Shown here: positions 35,261 through 49,250 of the stretch, one piece after another
Layout: the number at the start of each line of letters is the position of its first letter
How positions within the stretch are numbered: position 1 is the stretch's first letter
Assembly: GCA_032717465.1 (NCBI GenBank)
Contig: CM064697.1
Location: 2,667,501-2,731,500, forward strand
Length of the DNA: 64,000 nt
Origin: Coenobita brevimanus
Taxonomy: Eukaryota > Arthropoda > Malacostraca > Decapoda > Coenobitidae
Direction of reading: 5' to 3'
The notes under the pieces: generated by a model
The model's database searches: none
The model's input: only the letters and a program-made list of their open reading frames with translations
Told to the model about the DNA's origin: nothing
Translations under genes and position numbers: made by a program

Positions 35261-35880
35261 GCGATAGTTTGAGAGGGATGCATCAACCTCGCTACCCCGT
35301 CCCCCTCACATGGTCACACCCTTCCCACCTCCCCCATGCACCCTCTCGCACACACCTCACTCACCCACCCACCCATATAAACCCCCTAAAATGTGTAGCG
35401 ATGGATACAGGGCATAAGGGAGGGTCAGTTGAGAGGGGTAGGGGACAGGGAAGGAGAGGGACGGTAAGCCTGTGTGGTTCCCCGCATTCACAAGACAAAT
35501 TGAGCCAGGCTTTGCTCAAACGGCGGAAGACCAGCATTACCCACAGACCTCCTTACAGTAAACACACCCCTCAGCCATCAAGTTATTAAAGCAAGCAGTT
35601 CCGAAGCGCCATAAGTTCGCAAGATGGTGCTGCTGAGGTGACGGTGTGAGAAGTCCCGTCGTATCCAGCCTAGGGGGAGAACCACTTGCAGGACTTTCTA
35701 GCGTGGAGGAACAGTTACGTGGGATCATTTTGACGGGGAAATTTGTGTGTGCCCTCTGACTTGGGTTACACAGAGTCACGACCCCTCTGAAGGCGAGTTT
35801 CCACGTTCCTGCGAGGGTCTGGTGCGACGGTACCGTGTTCCCCCGACGAGCACTGTGTCCGCCGTAGTAATGACCAGCAG
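35261..35880. other. Balanced unique-looking segment
   Basis: Contains a C-rich stretch with CACCCACCCACCCATA (35,350-35,380) and a CpG-bearing part from 35,590 to 35,870. Opposing open frames lack recognisable domains. It could include untranslated or regulatory DNA, but nothing is demonstrable. Confidence 0.3.
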
Positions 35881-35893
35881 AGGGGCATTACCA

Positions 35894-35921
35894 ACGGATT
35901 TCCTTTATTGGGGAAATCCGT
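35894..35921. repeat. 10-bp hairpin
   Basis: ACGGATTTCC pairs perfectly with GGAAATCCGT around an 8-nt loop. A T-rich run (35,940-35,946) follows, but this is a eukaryotic context, so no terminator is inferred. Confidence 0.7.
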
Positions 35922-35939
35922 CATGACCATTCAATAGAT

Positions 35940-36511
35940 TTTTTTTGTGTGTGTGAGGTAATGAGAAAATAGACCTGTGATTTTAGGGTTGACATTATCT
36001 GTCAGAGTTACTCAGTGAATTATGTCGCCAGTTTCTTGTATAAAATGTATACGATGTACTGTACAAGGTTATGATTTATGTGACGCACTTTTATGTGAGT
36101 GTTATATTGTTTTTGTAACTGTTTATCTGTCTATCTGTCAATCTATTTGTCTATCTATCAATCTGTCTGTCTATCTATTATGTGTGTGTGTGTGTGTATG
36201 TGTGTTGTTTTTTGCACATGGGGATAGAAGGCAGTGAGGGTCAGGAGCTACGGTACTGTGTTGGTTCTGGCCATGGTGGACTGGGACTATCGGAGTGGAA
36301 AATCGAAAGAAGGGCAAGAATACACACTCACGACAGCAACTACGTAATTGGACAATGATATCTGGCTGATGGGAGACTGAAAGCTAGATCAAATGGTGCC
36401 TATGCTGAATAAAGTCGTCTGACGTCAAGAATAAAATAATGATTTTTATGGTACATCGAGGGGAAAAAAATATTGTACCTTAGAGCAAGAGCGAGGAAAG
36501 TTTGCGTATAG
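35940..36511. other. Unassigned DNA with TCTA/TCTG tetranucleotides
   Basis: TCTATCTGTCAATC-type units at about 36,123-36,180 and a short (TG)n to 36,206. TGACGTCA (CRE palindrome) at 36,420-36,427 could be chance. Confidence 0.45.
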
Positions 36512-37000
<489 letters not shown>

Positions 37001-37140
37001 GAGGAGTAGACAGCGAACAACCCACCTCCCGCGCGTCCATAAACTCACATGAGCGTCAGAGGGCAGCTTCACGGCGATGGGTAAAAACAAGAGGATTGGC
37101 TAGGGTGAAAATGCCTGCCTTCCCTCCTTCATTCTCAGTC

Positions 37141-37215
37141 CCCATTTCGTCTACATGAAAACGCTGGATAGTAATTTTTAACACTCGGGCATCAAAAAAT
37201 GGTCCTCGGAAGAAG
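37141..37215 (+). repeat. Direct repeat flanking the LINE, left copy
   Basis: CCCATTTCGTCTACATGAAA, TTTTTAACACTC, GCATCAAAAA and GTCCTCGGAAG align with CCCATCCCGTCCACATAAAA, ATTTTAACACTC, GCATCAAAAC and GTCCAGGGAAG at 38,351-38,421. Identity about 75% over about 72 bp. Confidence 0.7.
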
Positions 37216-37488
37216 AAAATAACAACAAGGCTTAGAATTATGCCTATCGATACAAGAAGATTATCAGAGGAGATAATTTTTGTTCTGTGTCGCAATCATA
37301 CCTTAGAATACAACCACAGTAGTACATCGAGGGCCCCAAATGTACCACTGAGTGAACAGGGATAAAGAGGGAACCAAACTTTGCCCAGGAGAAAGAGAGA
37401 GAGTCGCAAGGTAGAAAATTCTGGTTGGCCCTCCCTCCCTCACACCTCCATCCCTATCTATCTTTCTATTGCCAGACGCCTTAATCCC
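37216..37488. other. Unassigned DNA left of the LINE fragment
   Basis: Ordinary then pyrimidine-rich sequence. TATCTATCTTTC near 37,456 lies just beyond the LINE stop codon and may be its simple 3' tail on the minus strand. Confidence 0.4.
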
Positions 37489-38350
37489 TTATACGGGGTG
37501 GCCACAAACAAATCGCCTCCACGTCACTCTGTCCCCTGCCATTTCGCTGCCCTGCTCCCAATTCACACCCTTCTCTCTCATATACCTCTCCACTCCATCC
37601 CTCCATCTCATCCTTGGCCTTCCCCTCCCTCTCTCCCCCTCCACCTCACTCACATACACTCTCCTCGTCAGTCTCTCACTCTCCATCCTCTCCACATGGC
37701 CAAACCACCTCAATATGTTTCTCCTGACGCTTCTTATCACATCCACACCCACACCACAACGCTCCTTCACATCCTCATTTGTCAGTCTGTCTCTCCATGT
37801 GACTTCACAGGCTCCTCTCAGATAACTCATTTCTACTGCTTTCACTCTTGACTTGTGTCCCTCCAACAACGTCCGAGCTTCATTTCCATACGTCAAAGCT
37901 GGTATCACAATACTGTCATGTAATAACTTTTTTCACTTCCATGCTCACTTCCCTGTTTCTTATCACTGCCTTCAAGGAACCAGCAACCTTTCTTCCTTGT
38001 TGTACCCTTTCAAGCACTTCACCCTCCAAACTTCCATCCTTACTCATCACACTACCCAAGTACTTAAACGTACTCACATTTTCCATTTCCTCCTCATCCG
38101 ACCTCACTGTACATTCACTGATATCATCTCTCTCAAAGACCATAACTTTACTCTTCCCTACATTCACCTTTAGATTCCGTTTCATACACACTCTCCCAAA
38201 CTCATCCACCAAGCCTTGCAGCTCCCCTTCGTCTTCACTTAACAACACAATATCATCTGCAAACAACAGTACAGGGAGTTTCCAAACACTGCCCTCTCTC
38301 ATTAGGACCACTCCAGTATCAACTGCCCTACCTTGTATCTCTTTAATAAC
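37489..38350 (-). pseudogene. Non-LTR retrotransposon (LINE) reverse transcriptase, 3' fragment, frameshifted
   Basis: Role in life: reverse transcription of LINE RNA at a nicked target. On the minus strand the first open piece carries LLFADDIVLLSEDEGEL, the palm-domain catalytic FADD (aspartates at residues 41-42 of the piece, about 38,257-38,252). It continues through NVGKSKVMVF and FKYLGSVMSKDG, the normal order after the FADD box. A one-base shift in the T6 run at 37,928-37,933 breaks the frame. The next frame continues with IVIPALTYGNEARTL-type sequence, then ILRWFGHVERMESERLTRRV and a basic GRGRPRMRW patch, ending in a stop at 37,489. The endonuclease, fingers and QGDP parts are missing, so the copy is 5'-truncated and inactive. 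The clade is not settled from this fragment. Confidence 0.93.
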
Positions 38351-38421
38351 CCCATCCCGTCCACATAAAAACATCATATCACAATTTTAACACTCTAGCA
38401 TCAAAACATCGTCCAGGGAAG
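38351..38421 (+). repeat. Direct repeat flanking the LINE, right copy
   Basis: See the left copy at 37,141-37,215. This copy starts where recognisable LINE coding sequence ends, so it marks the truncation point or shared upstream sequence. Confidence 0.7.
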
Positions 38422-38454
38422 TATCTCCTTCTCAAATAGATTTTTGTTTTGGAA

Positions 38455-38456
<2 letters not shown>

Positions 38457-38508
<52 letters not shown>
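38457..38508. repeat. (GT)26 microsatellite
   Basis: Uninterrupted GT units, complementary to the CA array 380 bp to the right. Confidence 0.97.
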
Positions 38509-40759
<2,251 letters not shown>

Positions 40760-40809
<50 letters not shown>

Positions 40810-40887
40810 GGGGGGGGAACTCGTGTCCGTCTCCACTTCACCTTTTCCTTCTTCTGGTGTACGGCACGCAGCAAAACCTTTATGCCA

Positions 40888-40921
<34 letters not shown>
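40760..40921. repeat. (GA)n and (TG)n microsatellites
   Basis: (GA)n 40,760-40,806 followed by G9 near 40,809-40,817, and (TG)n 40,890-40,921. Confidence 0.95.
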
Positions 40922-40923
<2 letters not shown>

Positions 40924-41135
40924 TGTATTATCGTGTGCGTGTATGTGTGTGTATGTGCTTTTTTTCTTAAGCATTTTAATGGCCTCTTTAATTGTGGGCG
41001 TGTGTGTTCAGAAGACAATCCCGTATAATTGCGTGGTGTTCCTCTACGGGCCACAAGTGTTGCACGGGAAGGCTGCAACATTCTTTATGATATTGTTGGC
41101 AGTAACGCAGTCGGGTGGCTCTGCAGGAGGTCAAG

Positions 41136-41262
41136 ATTGGGGGGAGGGGGGGAGAGACCGGGACGTTGTGGGGCAGAGAGAGGGTAGGGGAGTCGGGGTA
41201 GGGGAGAGGGGGAGGAGGACGTTGGAGGGCATGTGATGGGGAGAGGGAACGTAAGGGGGAGA
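41136..41262 (+). other. G-rich tract with a G-quadruplex motif
   Basis: G6 and G8 runs at 41,139-41,152, then GGG TA GGGG AGTC GGGG TA GGGG (41,182-41,204) with a further G5 run at 41,208-41,212. Loops of 2-4 nt make it a textbook plus-strand quadruplex candidate. Confidence 0.75.
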
Positions 41263-41279
41263 GGAGGGCAGGGGTACGT

Positions 41280-41870
41280 CTGGATTTTGTAGTGAGTCTT
41301 CTGGATTCCTTCTGAGTGTGGGAGAACGTGCGTGTGTCTGGGTCTGCGTGTGGGAAGATGTGAGTATCAGTCCTGATGTTGAAATGTATGGATGTGTGAA
41401 TCAGAATTCAGAAGGATGTGATTGAGTGTTTGGGTGTTCGTGTGAGTCGATGTGATTGTGTGGACTTGAGTGTGGAAAGATACAGGTCGGTGTGTAGTGG
41501 GTGTAGGTGTGGTGGTTTGAGTGTGGAAGGGTGTGGTTATGTGGGTCTGAGATTGGATGTTGGATCTGTGTGTGAAAGAATGTGGATGTTTGTGTTTCAT
41601 TGTGGGTGAAGTAGACGACAGGGTGTGACTATAGAAGACCATGGATGAATGGGTTTGTGTGTGGAAGGATATGGATGTTTGGATTTGAGTGTGGGGAGGG
41701 GGAAGATGTGGGTATCTAGAAAGGAGTGTGGCAGGACATAGTTGTCGAAGTCTCCTGTGGGCGTGACACGGGTATGGGTTTGTATGTGTGTCTTGTAGCG
41801 ACCGTCTTTGGGTGACAAGGGATTGGAAGTGGGTGGTGAGTCTTGCAGTAAGTCGTCTGGTTCTTTTTAG
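41280..41870. repeat. G/T-rich degenerate minisatellite (GTGTGGAAGGATGTGG)
   Basis: GTGTGGAAGGATGTGGATGT and TTTGAGTGTGG words recur roughly every 30-60 bp with frequent variation. H/T/P-rich minus frames result from the bias. Confidence 0.7.
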
Positions 41871-42475
41871 GGTGTGGAAGTACGTGGGTCCTGTATCCCG
41901 ATGCGGACGTGGAAGAGACGTTACGGGTGAAGAGAGAATGTAGGTGGCCGGGTCTCTAAATCCTTCGATACGATGGCATATATACCTTTTTATTTATTTA
42001 TTTATTTTTATATATAGTTCCTACCTCTTGATACTTTATTAAATTTTAGAAGGAACTCTAGTAGGGAAGCGTTAAAAAAAAGGCAATAGCTAACCCCTCA
42101 AATTTGCCCAAGTAGCATACAGATCAATATTGCGTAGAAAATGCAGAACCAAAACGATAAGTAAGAAGTGCTTGAAAAACTCTAGTCGATGAGAAGGCTC
42201 TGAATCTTTCGCAGGCGTGGGAGAAATGAAGGCGTCTTGTTCTCCTGCCGGAGTGGGCGTAGGCGAGTGTGGAGTAGTTACACGAACCCCTACAGCGACG
42301 AAAATAGTGAGGGGGTTTTAGTGGAAGGGGGAATGTCTTGGTGGACGACGGCGGTGGGAGGGCCATTAAAAAGTGAGTGTTGCTTGTTACGTGGAAATTA
42401 GAAACAAGTCATGGATGTTGATGTTGACACTCGTTCGTTGGTGAAAATATTGAGAATGGACTAGAAGAGACGTCT

Positions 42476-42511
<36 letters not shown>

Positions 42512-43559
42512 GAGAGAGAGAGAGAGGAATGGAATATGGATTTGAGAAAGTTTTTCTGACTGAGAAATTATGAAGAGTTATATATAGAACATGTGAACAG
42601 CGCATTATGATGGTGAGATAATGTTGAGAGGAGTGAAAGAAATATGTGGTGGTGTTTTGTGTATGAGAAATTTTTGACAGAAATGACAGATGTATGATGA
42701 AAATTCATCAGACACTGCAGATATTAAATATATATGTGAATAACATTTTGATACATGATCCCATCTTTTTGGGCGAGAGTAAAGGTTGAGGTGTTAATGA
42801 TGATGATGATGAGCTAGTGAATAAGATAATAGAGATGTAGAATGAAGACATATAAATAATGCTTTTGCACTGGGGTTATTGGAGGAATGTGCAGTATTTG
42901 TGGACCGGCGGTGATTATGTAAGTGGAATTATTATAGAGATGGTTATGGATGTGATAATACTTCGATAAACGGTAAGTTGTAGAGAGGAGTGGAGTTAGG
43001 AGGTGGGAGTTATTAAAGAGACTAGAGAGGATCTGAATAGGGATGTGGGGAATGTGAGAACCATGTAGGAGAAAAGAGTGGAAGGTGGATGTGGTAATGA
43101 GTAGAAGCCATAAAAGAGCGTGTGGACCTGGCAATAATAAAAGGTAGTGTTTGAACGTGGGAGTGTGGTGGATGACTGGCGGTGCTGGGTCGGAGGTGGA
43201 ACGCTAACTGGTCATTACAGGGAGGTGGAAGTGGAAGGGTGGAGGGGGACGACTGGATGGGAATAACTGACGTGCTTATTGATGGGAAGGAATGTAATTT
43301 GGAGGCGTCTACTCGGCGTCCTAAACCCCATTGACTGAGGTGATGTTTTAAGAGCTGAATGAAATCGTCCGTCGTAGCCTGGGTTATAATACTAAGGGTC
43401 TGTTGTTAAAGATATCGTAACACCTCCTCCATAGCGGTTTATCCTACAAATTACACCAGTATCCTCTTCCATGACATTGATCTACGACATAAATAACATA
43501 CCAGAAAATGTTAAGGTGTAACATGCAGTGAATAAGTAAATGAATAAATAAATAAATCG
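41871..43559. other. Unassigned DNA, G/A/T-rich
   Basis: TTTA words near 41,990-42,010, T27 at 42,480-42,507 followed by (GA)n to 42,526. From 42,600 to 43,260 loosely repeated GTGGTGATGA and GAATGTGAG words suggest an ancient degenerate array. No coding support. Confidence 0.45.
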
Positions 43560-43910
43560 GTGAAGAAGAGGTGTTACGTTGACTCTTGTGTCACTTTCCA
43601 CAAGACCAAATGCCATAATGTTCAGCCAAAATTCTCAGCAGATTTTTCTGTCATAGTATTTTTGTATCTCGACTAGTTTTTGAGATATTTCAGTTTCAGA
43701 TATGCAGTTTTATGCACAAAAAATGAATATATGACCTTCAAAGTAGGTCATGGTTATTTGTAATTGGCACAAATATATGGGGTAGGGAACCCACCTGTAT
43801 GATGTCATCAAGATCTAAGAAAAGAGGTGCAAAAAAGAAATATATATACGGTAATAATACTTATCAAAACAATAAGCTTCGCCATATAGGTGGCGAAGCA
43901 TAATAATAAT
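43560..43910 (+). repeat. Probable dispersed element ending in a hairpin
   Basis: A non-repetitive block containing TTTTTGAGATATTTCAG, TGACCTTCAAAGTAGGTCAT and TGATGTCATCAAGATCTAAG that ends in GCTTCGCCA (43,876-43,884), 6 nt, TGGCGAAGC (43,891-43,899). The wording resembles dispersed invertebrate repeats with AGGTCA-type words. Only one copy is present here. Confidence 0.4.
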
Positions 43911-44555
43911 CTCGAGTTGAAAAGGTTAACACGAGGTAACATAGCCCAGTAAATCTAACCCAAAATTATTTACCCAGTATTTTAAACCAGAGATTCTCTT
44001 TTATATTTTGACCTTACTTACCCTAACCCATTTTAATCTAATCTTATTTAACGCACCGGTAACCTTCCTCAGCCAAGCGCCCCATTTTCAGAAACAGTGA
44101 TTGCTTGTGCTTCATCATCAGATTTCAAATATGTTTTCCATTATGACTCCCTTCTGTCGAAAAGTCACATAAAATATAAGGATCTCCATCTTCCCTAAAA
44201 TATACAAGACACCATTAATTTAATTCATTAGGGCGTCACGCATGAGCTTGACTTTTATGGCTAAACATAATTCTCGCGAAAAATTAAAATTGTTTTAAAA
44301 TATTGAACAACATGAATCACAACCATTCGGGATATATAATATAATAAAATCAACGTGATAAATAAAAAGGGCTGTTATTTATACCGTACACCCTTAACAT
44401 TTATTAAGTTCTAAAACAGAAAAGAAATAGAGTAAGATGAACTAATAAAAGATTGTCTGTTAGTAGTCATTGGATAATAAACATTACTACAGAAGGCATG
44501 CTCATAATGATATAAGAGGGCGCTTTGCTGTGTGTATTATAGCGACTGTTGATAG
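43911..44555. other. Unassigned AT-rich DNA
   Basis: Includes loosely repeated TTATTTAACCC and TAACCC words at 43,950-44,060. No exon or RNA gene recognised. Confidence 0.4.
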
Positions 44556-45295
44556 GCTGAGAGAGTGGAGGGTGTGAGAGCTTGAGTAAGTAAGAGGGAC
44601 TGCATGTGAAGAAGTGCGAACAAGTAGGTAAATGGGTGAGTGTATGTGAGTAGGAGGGTGTCTGTGTGTGAATGAGACGTCGAATGTGAGAGTTTGCCAG
44701 TAAGTGGGAGAAAGAGTGAGAGGTTAGGGTGAACAGGAGAGAGAGTATGAAAGTGAGAGTGAATGGGACAGTGAGAATGGAAGTAAGTGTGAGAAAGAAG
44801 AAAGAGAACGAATGAGAGAGTGAGTAGGAGGGTAAACGCTAGTGGAAAGGTTTGAATGAATGAGAGGTCATGTGAAAAGATTGCTTGTTATTGGGAGAAT
44901 GTGTAGAAGGATAAGAGTGAATGGAAGAGTGTGTATAATAGGATTAGGGTGAATGGGAGAGTGTGTAAAAGAGTATGAGCGAACTGGAGTGTGTGTAAAA
45001 GAATAAGAGTGTATGGGAGTGTGTGTAGAAGAATAAGAGCAAATGAGAGGGCGTGTAAAAGGGCAATAGTGAATGGGAGAGTGTGTTAAAAGGTTGAACT
45101 GAAGAGTGTGTAGAAGGGTTAGATTGTGCAAAAGGGTAAGGGTGAATGAGGAATAGTTGTAAAAGAACCTGAGTGTATGAGAGAGGGTGTAAAATGGTCA
45201 AAGTGAATGGGAGGGCGTGTAATGGAGTCAGAGTGAATTGGAAGGGTGTGTAACATGGTAAGAGTGAATGATAAAGAGTGTGTACCGTAGATGAG
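44556..45295. repeat. 30-bp purine-rich minisatellite
   Basis: Units with GTGAATGGGAGAGTGTGTAA plus AAGAATAAGA recur about 15-20 times, clearest at 44,900-45,260. The left part, with GAGAGTGAGTAGG words, is more diverged. L/H/S/T-rich minus frames are artefacts. Confidence 0.85.
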
Positions 45296-45460
45296 GAAGA
45301 ATGTCTCCTTCGTCCCTTAGTACGTGTGAGTGCGTGAGAGGGTGCGTGTGAGTGCGTGGGTGGGCTGGAGGGTCAGTGTGCAGCAGGGGGGGGGGAGGGT
45401 TGAGGGTGAGGTCAGGCAATCAATTAAGGTCCCATCGTTATGAAGCCGGATGTCACGACC

Positions 45461-45462
<2 letters not shown>
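45296..45462. other. G-rich spacer with AATTAAGG motif
   Basis: GTGCGTGAGAGGGTGCGTG words, a G10 run near 45,388-45,397, then a balanced segment CAGGCAATCAATTAAGGTCC. Confidence 0.4.

Positions 45463-45513
<51 letters not shown>
45463..45513. repeat. (TG)25 microsatellite
   Basis: Uninterrupted TG units. Confidence 0.97.
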
Positions 45514-45517
<4 letters not shown>

Positions 45518-45539
45518 TTTGTGCACGACGGCATAGACT

Positions 45540-45757
45540 TCACAGTTCGTTCTCAGAGGCCTAGTTGTCCCCAGCGAGCCACATACCATCACATGTAATC
45601 TTTTCAGCGCTAATACCCACTGTCCTCACTGAATATATGCCAGGGCTGCCTAATATAGAACTGGTTTAGTAATATATGAGGGGGTTGCTTTTACAACATA
45701 CTTCCAACTCTAGTGGAACATCGGTAAATTTAAGTATCATTTAAAGAAAATTCAGAT
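45540..45757 (-). mobile_element. SINE body, truncated copy
   Basis: Aligns with 51,225-51,430 through ACACCATCACATG or ACATACCATCACATGT, GCGCTAATACCCA, TGTCC, CACTGAATA, CAGGGCTG and TAAAGAAAATTCA. The tRNA-like head present in the other copy is replaced here by GATA repeats, so this copy is truncated at its head on the minus strand. Confidence 0.7.
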
Positions 45758-45781
45758 ATAGATAGATAGATAGATAGATAG
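45757..45781. repeat. (GATA)n
   Basis: AGATAGATAGATAGATAG directly abutting the SINE fragment. Confidence 0.9.
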
Positions 45782-46004
<223 letters not shown>

Positions 46005-46091
46005 TACCGGTATGGGACTGAATCAATGCATTTGATAAGGGATGCGTGGGTTTAACCAAATATATGCATGTGTATCGTGGGAGTGTGACAA

Positions 46092-46094
<3 letters not shown>

Positions 46095-46127
<33 letters not shown>

Positions 46128-46142
46128 AGAGAGAGAGAGAGA

Positions 46143-46176
<34 letters not shown>
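46095..46176. repeat. Compound (TG)n-(GA)n microsatellite
   Basis: (TG)n 46,095-46,126 joined directly to (GA)n 46,126-46,176 with one AAGG interruption. Confidence 0.95.
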
Positions 46177-46180
<4 letters not shown>

Positions 46181-46309
46181 CCAAGAATTCTTCCATTAAT
46201 TAACCAGGGTGTAAATCATTAGTTATTCTTTGATGTTTTCCTTTTTTTATGTGCTCAGACTTTCACAGAACCAACTTTCTTTCATCACTTATCTATATAC
46301 GACTTCAGT

Positions 46310-46840
46310 TCTCTCTCTCTCTCTCTCTCTCTCTCATTATTACCTCTATCAATCCATCTTCTCCCTCCTATTAGCGTCATCGTATACTTGGTCCTCCTCT
46401 CTTATCATCTTCTTCCATCTTTTTTTTTTTTCTATTCATCCTGCATCTATCCACTTTCTTCACATTTACACTTTGAAACCTTGACCCTTTATGGCAGGGG
46501 ATGAGGAATGGGGAGAAGGGGAGAGGGGATGGAGATGGGGAGATTAAGGAGAGAAGAAAGTGAGAAGAAATTGGGAAATATGGCTGGAAAAAGAGAGATG
46601 ATGGGGAGACAGAATGTGAGGAAGGGGAGAGTGGGAGGAACAGGGTCAGAAAAGAAGGAAAGAGAGTATGAAAGGAGAAGGAAAAGATACGAGGATGTGA
46701 AAGGAATGAAAGGAAATGGATAGGAAGCATGGATAGGCGAGAGGATGAAGAGAAGAGGCGGAGAAAATAAGGAGAGGACGTGAAGAAAATTAAGAAGTGA
46801 GGACAAGAGAAATGATGATGAAGAGATAATCTGATATTTT
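46310..46840. repeat. Pyrimidine tract followed by purine tract
   Basis: (CT)n 46,311-46,335 and T-rich pyrimidine DNA to about 46,500, then a purine-rich block (GGGGAGAAGGGGAGAGG and GAAAAAGAGAGATGATGG words) to about 46,830. The strand bias flips at about 46,500. A poly-basic plus frame in the purine half is an artefact. Confidence 0.7.
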
Positions 46841-46970
46841 TTTATGTACTAAGAATAATGTTTATATTGAAACTGGAAGTGCTTACATTTCCCCTACTTC
46901 TGATTACATTCCTTCCTCTTTCCTCTTATATTCTGACTAATTCTGATTCTTGTGCCTTCTTTCTTTTACT

Positions 46971-47487
<517 letters not shown>

Positions 47488-47525
<38 letters not shown>
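47488..47525. repeat. (TG)19 microsatellite
   Basis: Uninterrupted TG units 108 bp upstream of the candidate exon. Confidence 0.97.
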
Positions 47526-47526
<1 letters not shown>

Positions 47527-47633
47527 TTGTTTTGTGTGTTTACGATGCCTTTGTCTGTCACTTGGAATGTTTTGGCTTTAATTCAATCTGTAGTTATCGT
47601 TTTCCTTATTGCCTACCTCTCTTCCTCTTCCAG

Positions 47634-47715
47634 ATGGTGCCGCTGATGCCTGGTGATCTGATCGACAGGTGGTTACAAGACACGAAACCAGTTTCTCCTC
47701 CCGCATCTGCTCAAG
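47634..47715 (+). CDS. Candidate protein-coding exon, product unknown
   Basis: A strong polypyrimidine tract ending CTCTTCCTCTTCCAG precedes 82 nt of balanced sequence, followed by AAG/GTAAAG, a near-consensus donor. Of the three frames only one is open. It reads MVPLMPGDLIDRWLQDTKPV, then SPPASAQ, and ends in phase 1; the other two frames stop within 20 nt. ATG is the first codon of the exon, so it could be the first coding exon after a spliced leader exon, or an internal exon with a chance Met. The peptide looks like a soluble, ordinary protein segment (acidic-aromatic LIDRWLQ helix, then a Pro/Ser linker). I do not recognise the family. No partner exon was found in the window, so the gene would span outside it or across large repeat-filled introns. 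Confidence 0.5.
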
Positions 47716-48060
47716 GTAAAGTCCCTAATTATTGTTACTTTATTTTAACTTTATTATAACTTGAACATGGACAAGAATTTAACCGAGCCACTTACCATCC
47801 ATCAAGTTGATAATCCTGTGTATTGGTTTGTGAGATACCGAGAGAACCAATTACGAACCGGTCGATGCAAATCCCCATTAGACCAGAAGCACCAGCCTTA
47901 CAATTAGCGCAAATCAGGGACTACTAGTATTGCTATTAACTCCAATTAGCGTAAGTTAGACGTCGGTTACTAGCTTCTGTTACCCAATTATTTGTGGTGC
48001 GGACCAGCTGCGAAGCGAGAAGGGCCGCGCAGGTGAAGGGTGTGGTGCTGGGAGTGAGAG
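47716..48060. other. Unassigned DNA downstream of the candidate exon
   Basis: Would be intron if the exon is real. Repeated words CAATTAGCG (about 47,904-47,952) hint at a small duplication. Confidence 0.35.
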
Positions 48061-48985
48061 ATGGACGATCACCTGTCGGATCAGACAAAGGTGAGCTCAG
48101 AATCCAACAGAGGAAGAGAACTGGATCCGACAAATAAAAAGGGGCTTTATATCCAATAGATGAAAGAGTCTCTGGATCCAGCAAATGAAAGAGTCCCTGG
48201 ATCCAACAGATGAGAGTCCGTGGGTCCAACAACTGGAAGGGACTCTGGATCCGGCGGATGAAAGGGTCCTTGGATCCGACAAATAAAAAGGTTTGTGGAT
48301 CTGGCTGATGAAAATGTCCCCGGATCCGACAAATAAAAGAGTCTCTGCATCCGGTGGATGAAAGAGTCCCTGCGTCCGACAGACGAAAGGGTCAGACAGA
48401 TCTCTGGATCAGACAAAATGAAAGGATCCATGGATCCAACAGATGAAAGTGTCCCTGTATCCGTCAGTTTAAAGAGTCCCTGGATCCGACAGAGAAAAGG
48501 TCCTTAATCTGACAAAGAAAGGGGCCTGAATCTAACAGATGAAAGACCTCTTGGTTCGACGAAGACGACCATGAATCTGACACAAAATGGACGACCTTGG
48601 TTTTGACAGAGAAGGGGTCCTGGATCTGATCCCACAGATGAAAGGGGTCCTTGTTCATTAACAGAAGAAGCCTTTAATCTGACAGAGAAAAGACCTTGGA
48701 TCGAACGGAAAAAGAGCCTTGGGAGCCGATAGATAAATTTGCGATGTTTTGAACAGAGAAGGGTTCCTGAATCCGAAAGGGGAAGAAGCTCTAAATGCAT
48801 TAAATGGACACATCTTAAATGGAATAGGCAAATGGACCTTGGATGTGGTAAATGAAGAAGCTGTAGTTGCGGTAGAAGGAGTAGACTCAGATGATAGACA
48901 GTGTAATCCCTTGTTCGGTCAAACGAGGTGAAAATGTATCCGTCAGACTCTATGGATCCGACCAACAGATGAAGAGACCCTGGAT
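48061..48985. repeat. 25-bp degenerate minisatellite (GGATCCGACAGATGAAAG)
   Basis: Units with GGATCCGACAGATGAAAG plus AGTCCCT recur about 30 times. The period is near 25-28 bp, with most regularity at 48,150-48,490 and wider divergence from 48,500 to 48,930. GGATCC (BamHI site) is over-represented as a result. Minus-strand frames with LDPxTLSSxG periods are artefacts. Confidence 0.9.
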
Positions 48986-49250
48986 CCGATAGACGAAGCG
49001 GGCCTGGCTGCGACAGATGGAGGATCCCTGGTGGAGTGACAGCAGCAAGGGTATAAACAAGACGAGAAACCCACACCCCCGCCCCCGCCGCCTGTGAATC
49101 GCCTCGTTACGCCCTGTTCGATACATCACCCGCCGTATATCCATCACGACGCCCCGGGAAGTGATATACCTCAGCGGCGGTCGAGCTGAGGGAGGTGAGT
49201 CTGGTGGGCCGTGGTGTATCATATTGTTTACGGTTTATTAGCGGGATATA
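48986..49250. other. GC-rich balanced segment with a donor-like site
   Basis: CCCCCGCCCCCGCCGCC at 49,076-49,092 leads into a CpG-bearing stretch ending CTGAGGGAGGTGAGTCTGG, where GAG/GTGAGT (about 49,193-49,201) is a good splice donor. No matching acceptor or recognisable product was found. It could be a 5' untranslated exon or chance. Confidence 0.3.

Noticed and set aside
35894..35946. Hairpin followed by T run, like a bacterial terminator
   Set aside because: All other evidence is eukaryotic; the T run is about 20 bp from the stem.
48097..49076. Minus-strand frames with LDPxTLSSxGSRD periods
   Set aside because: Period follows the 25-bp minisatellite; overlapping frames are equally open.
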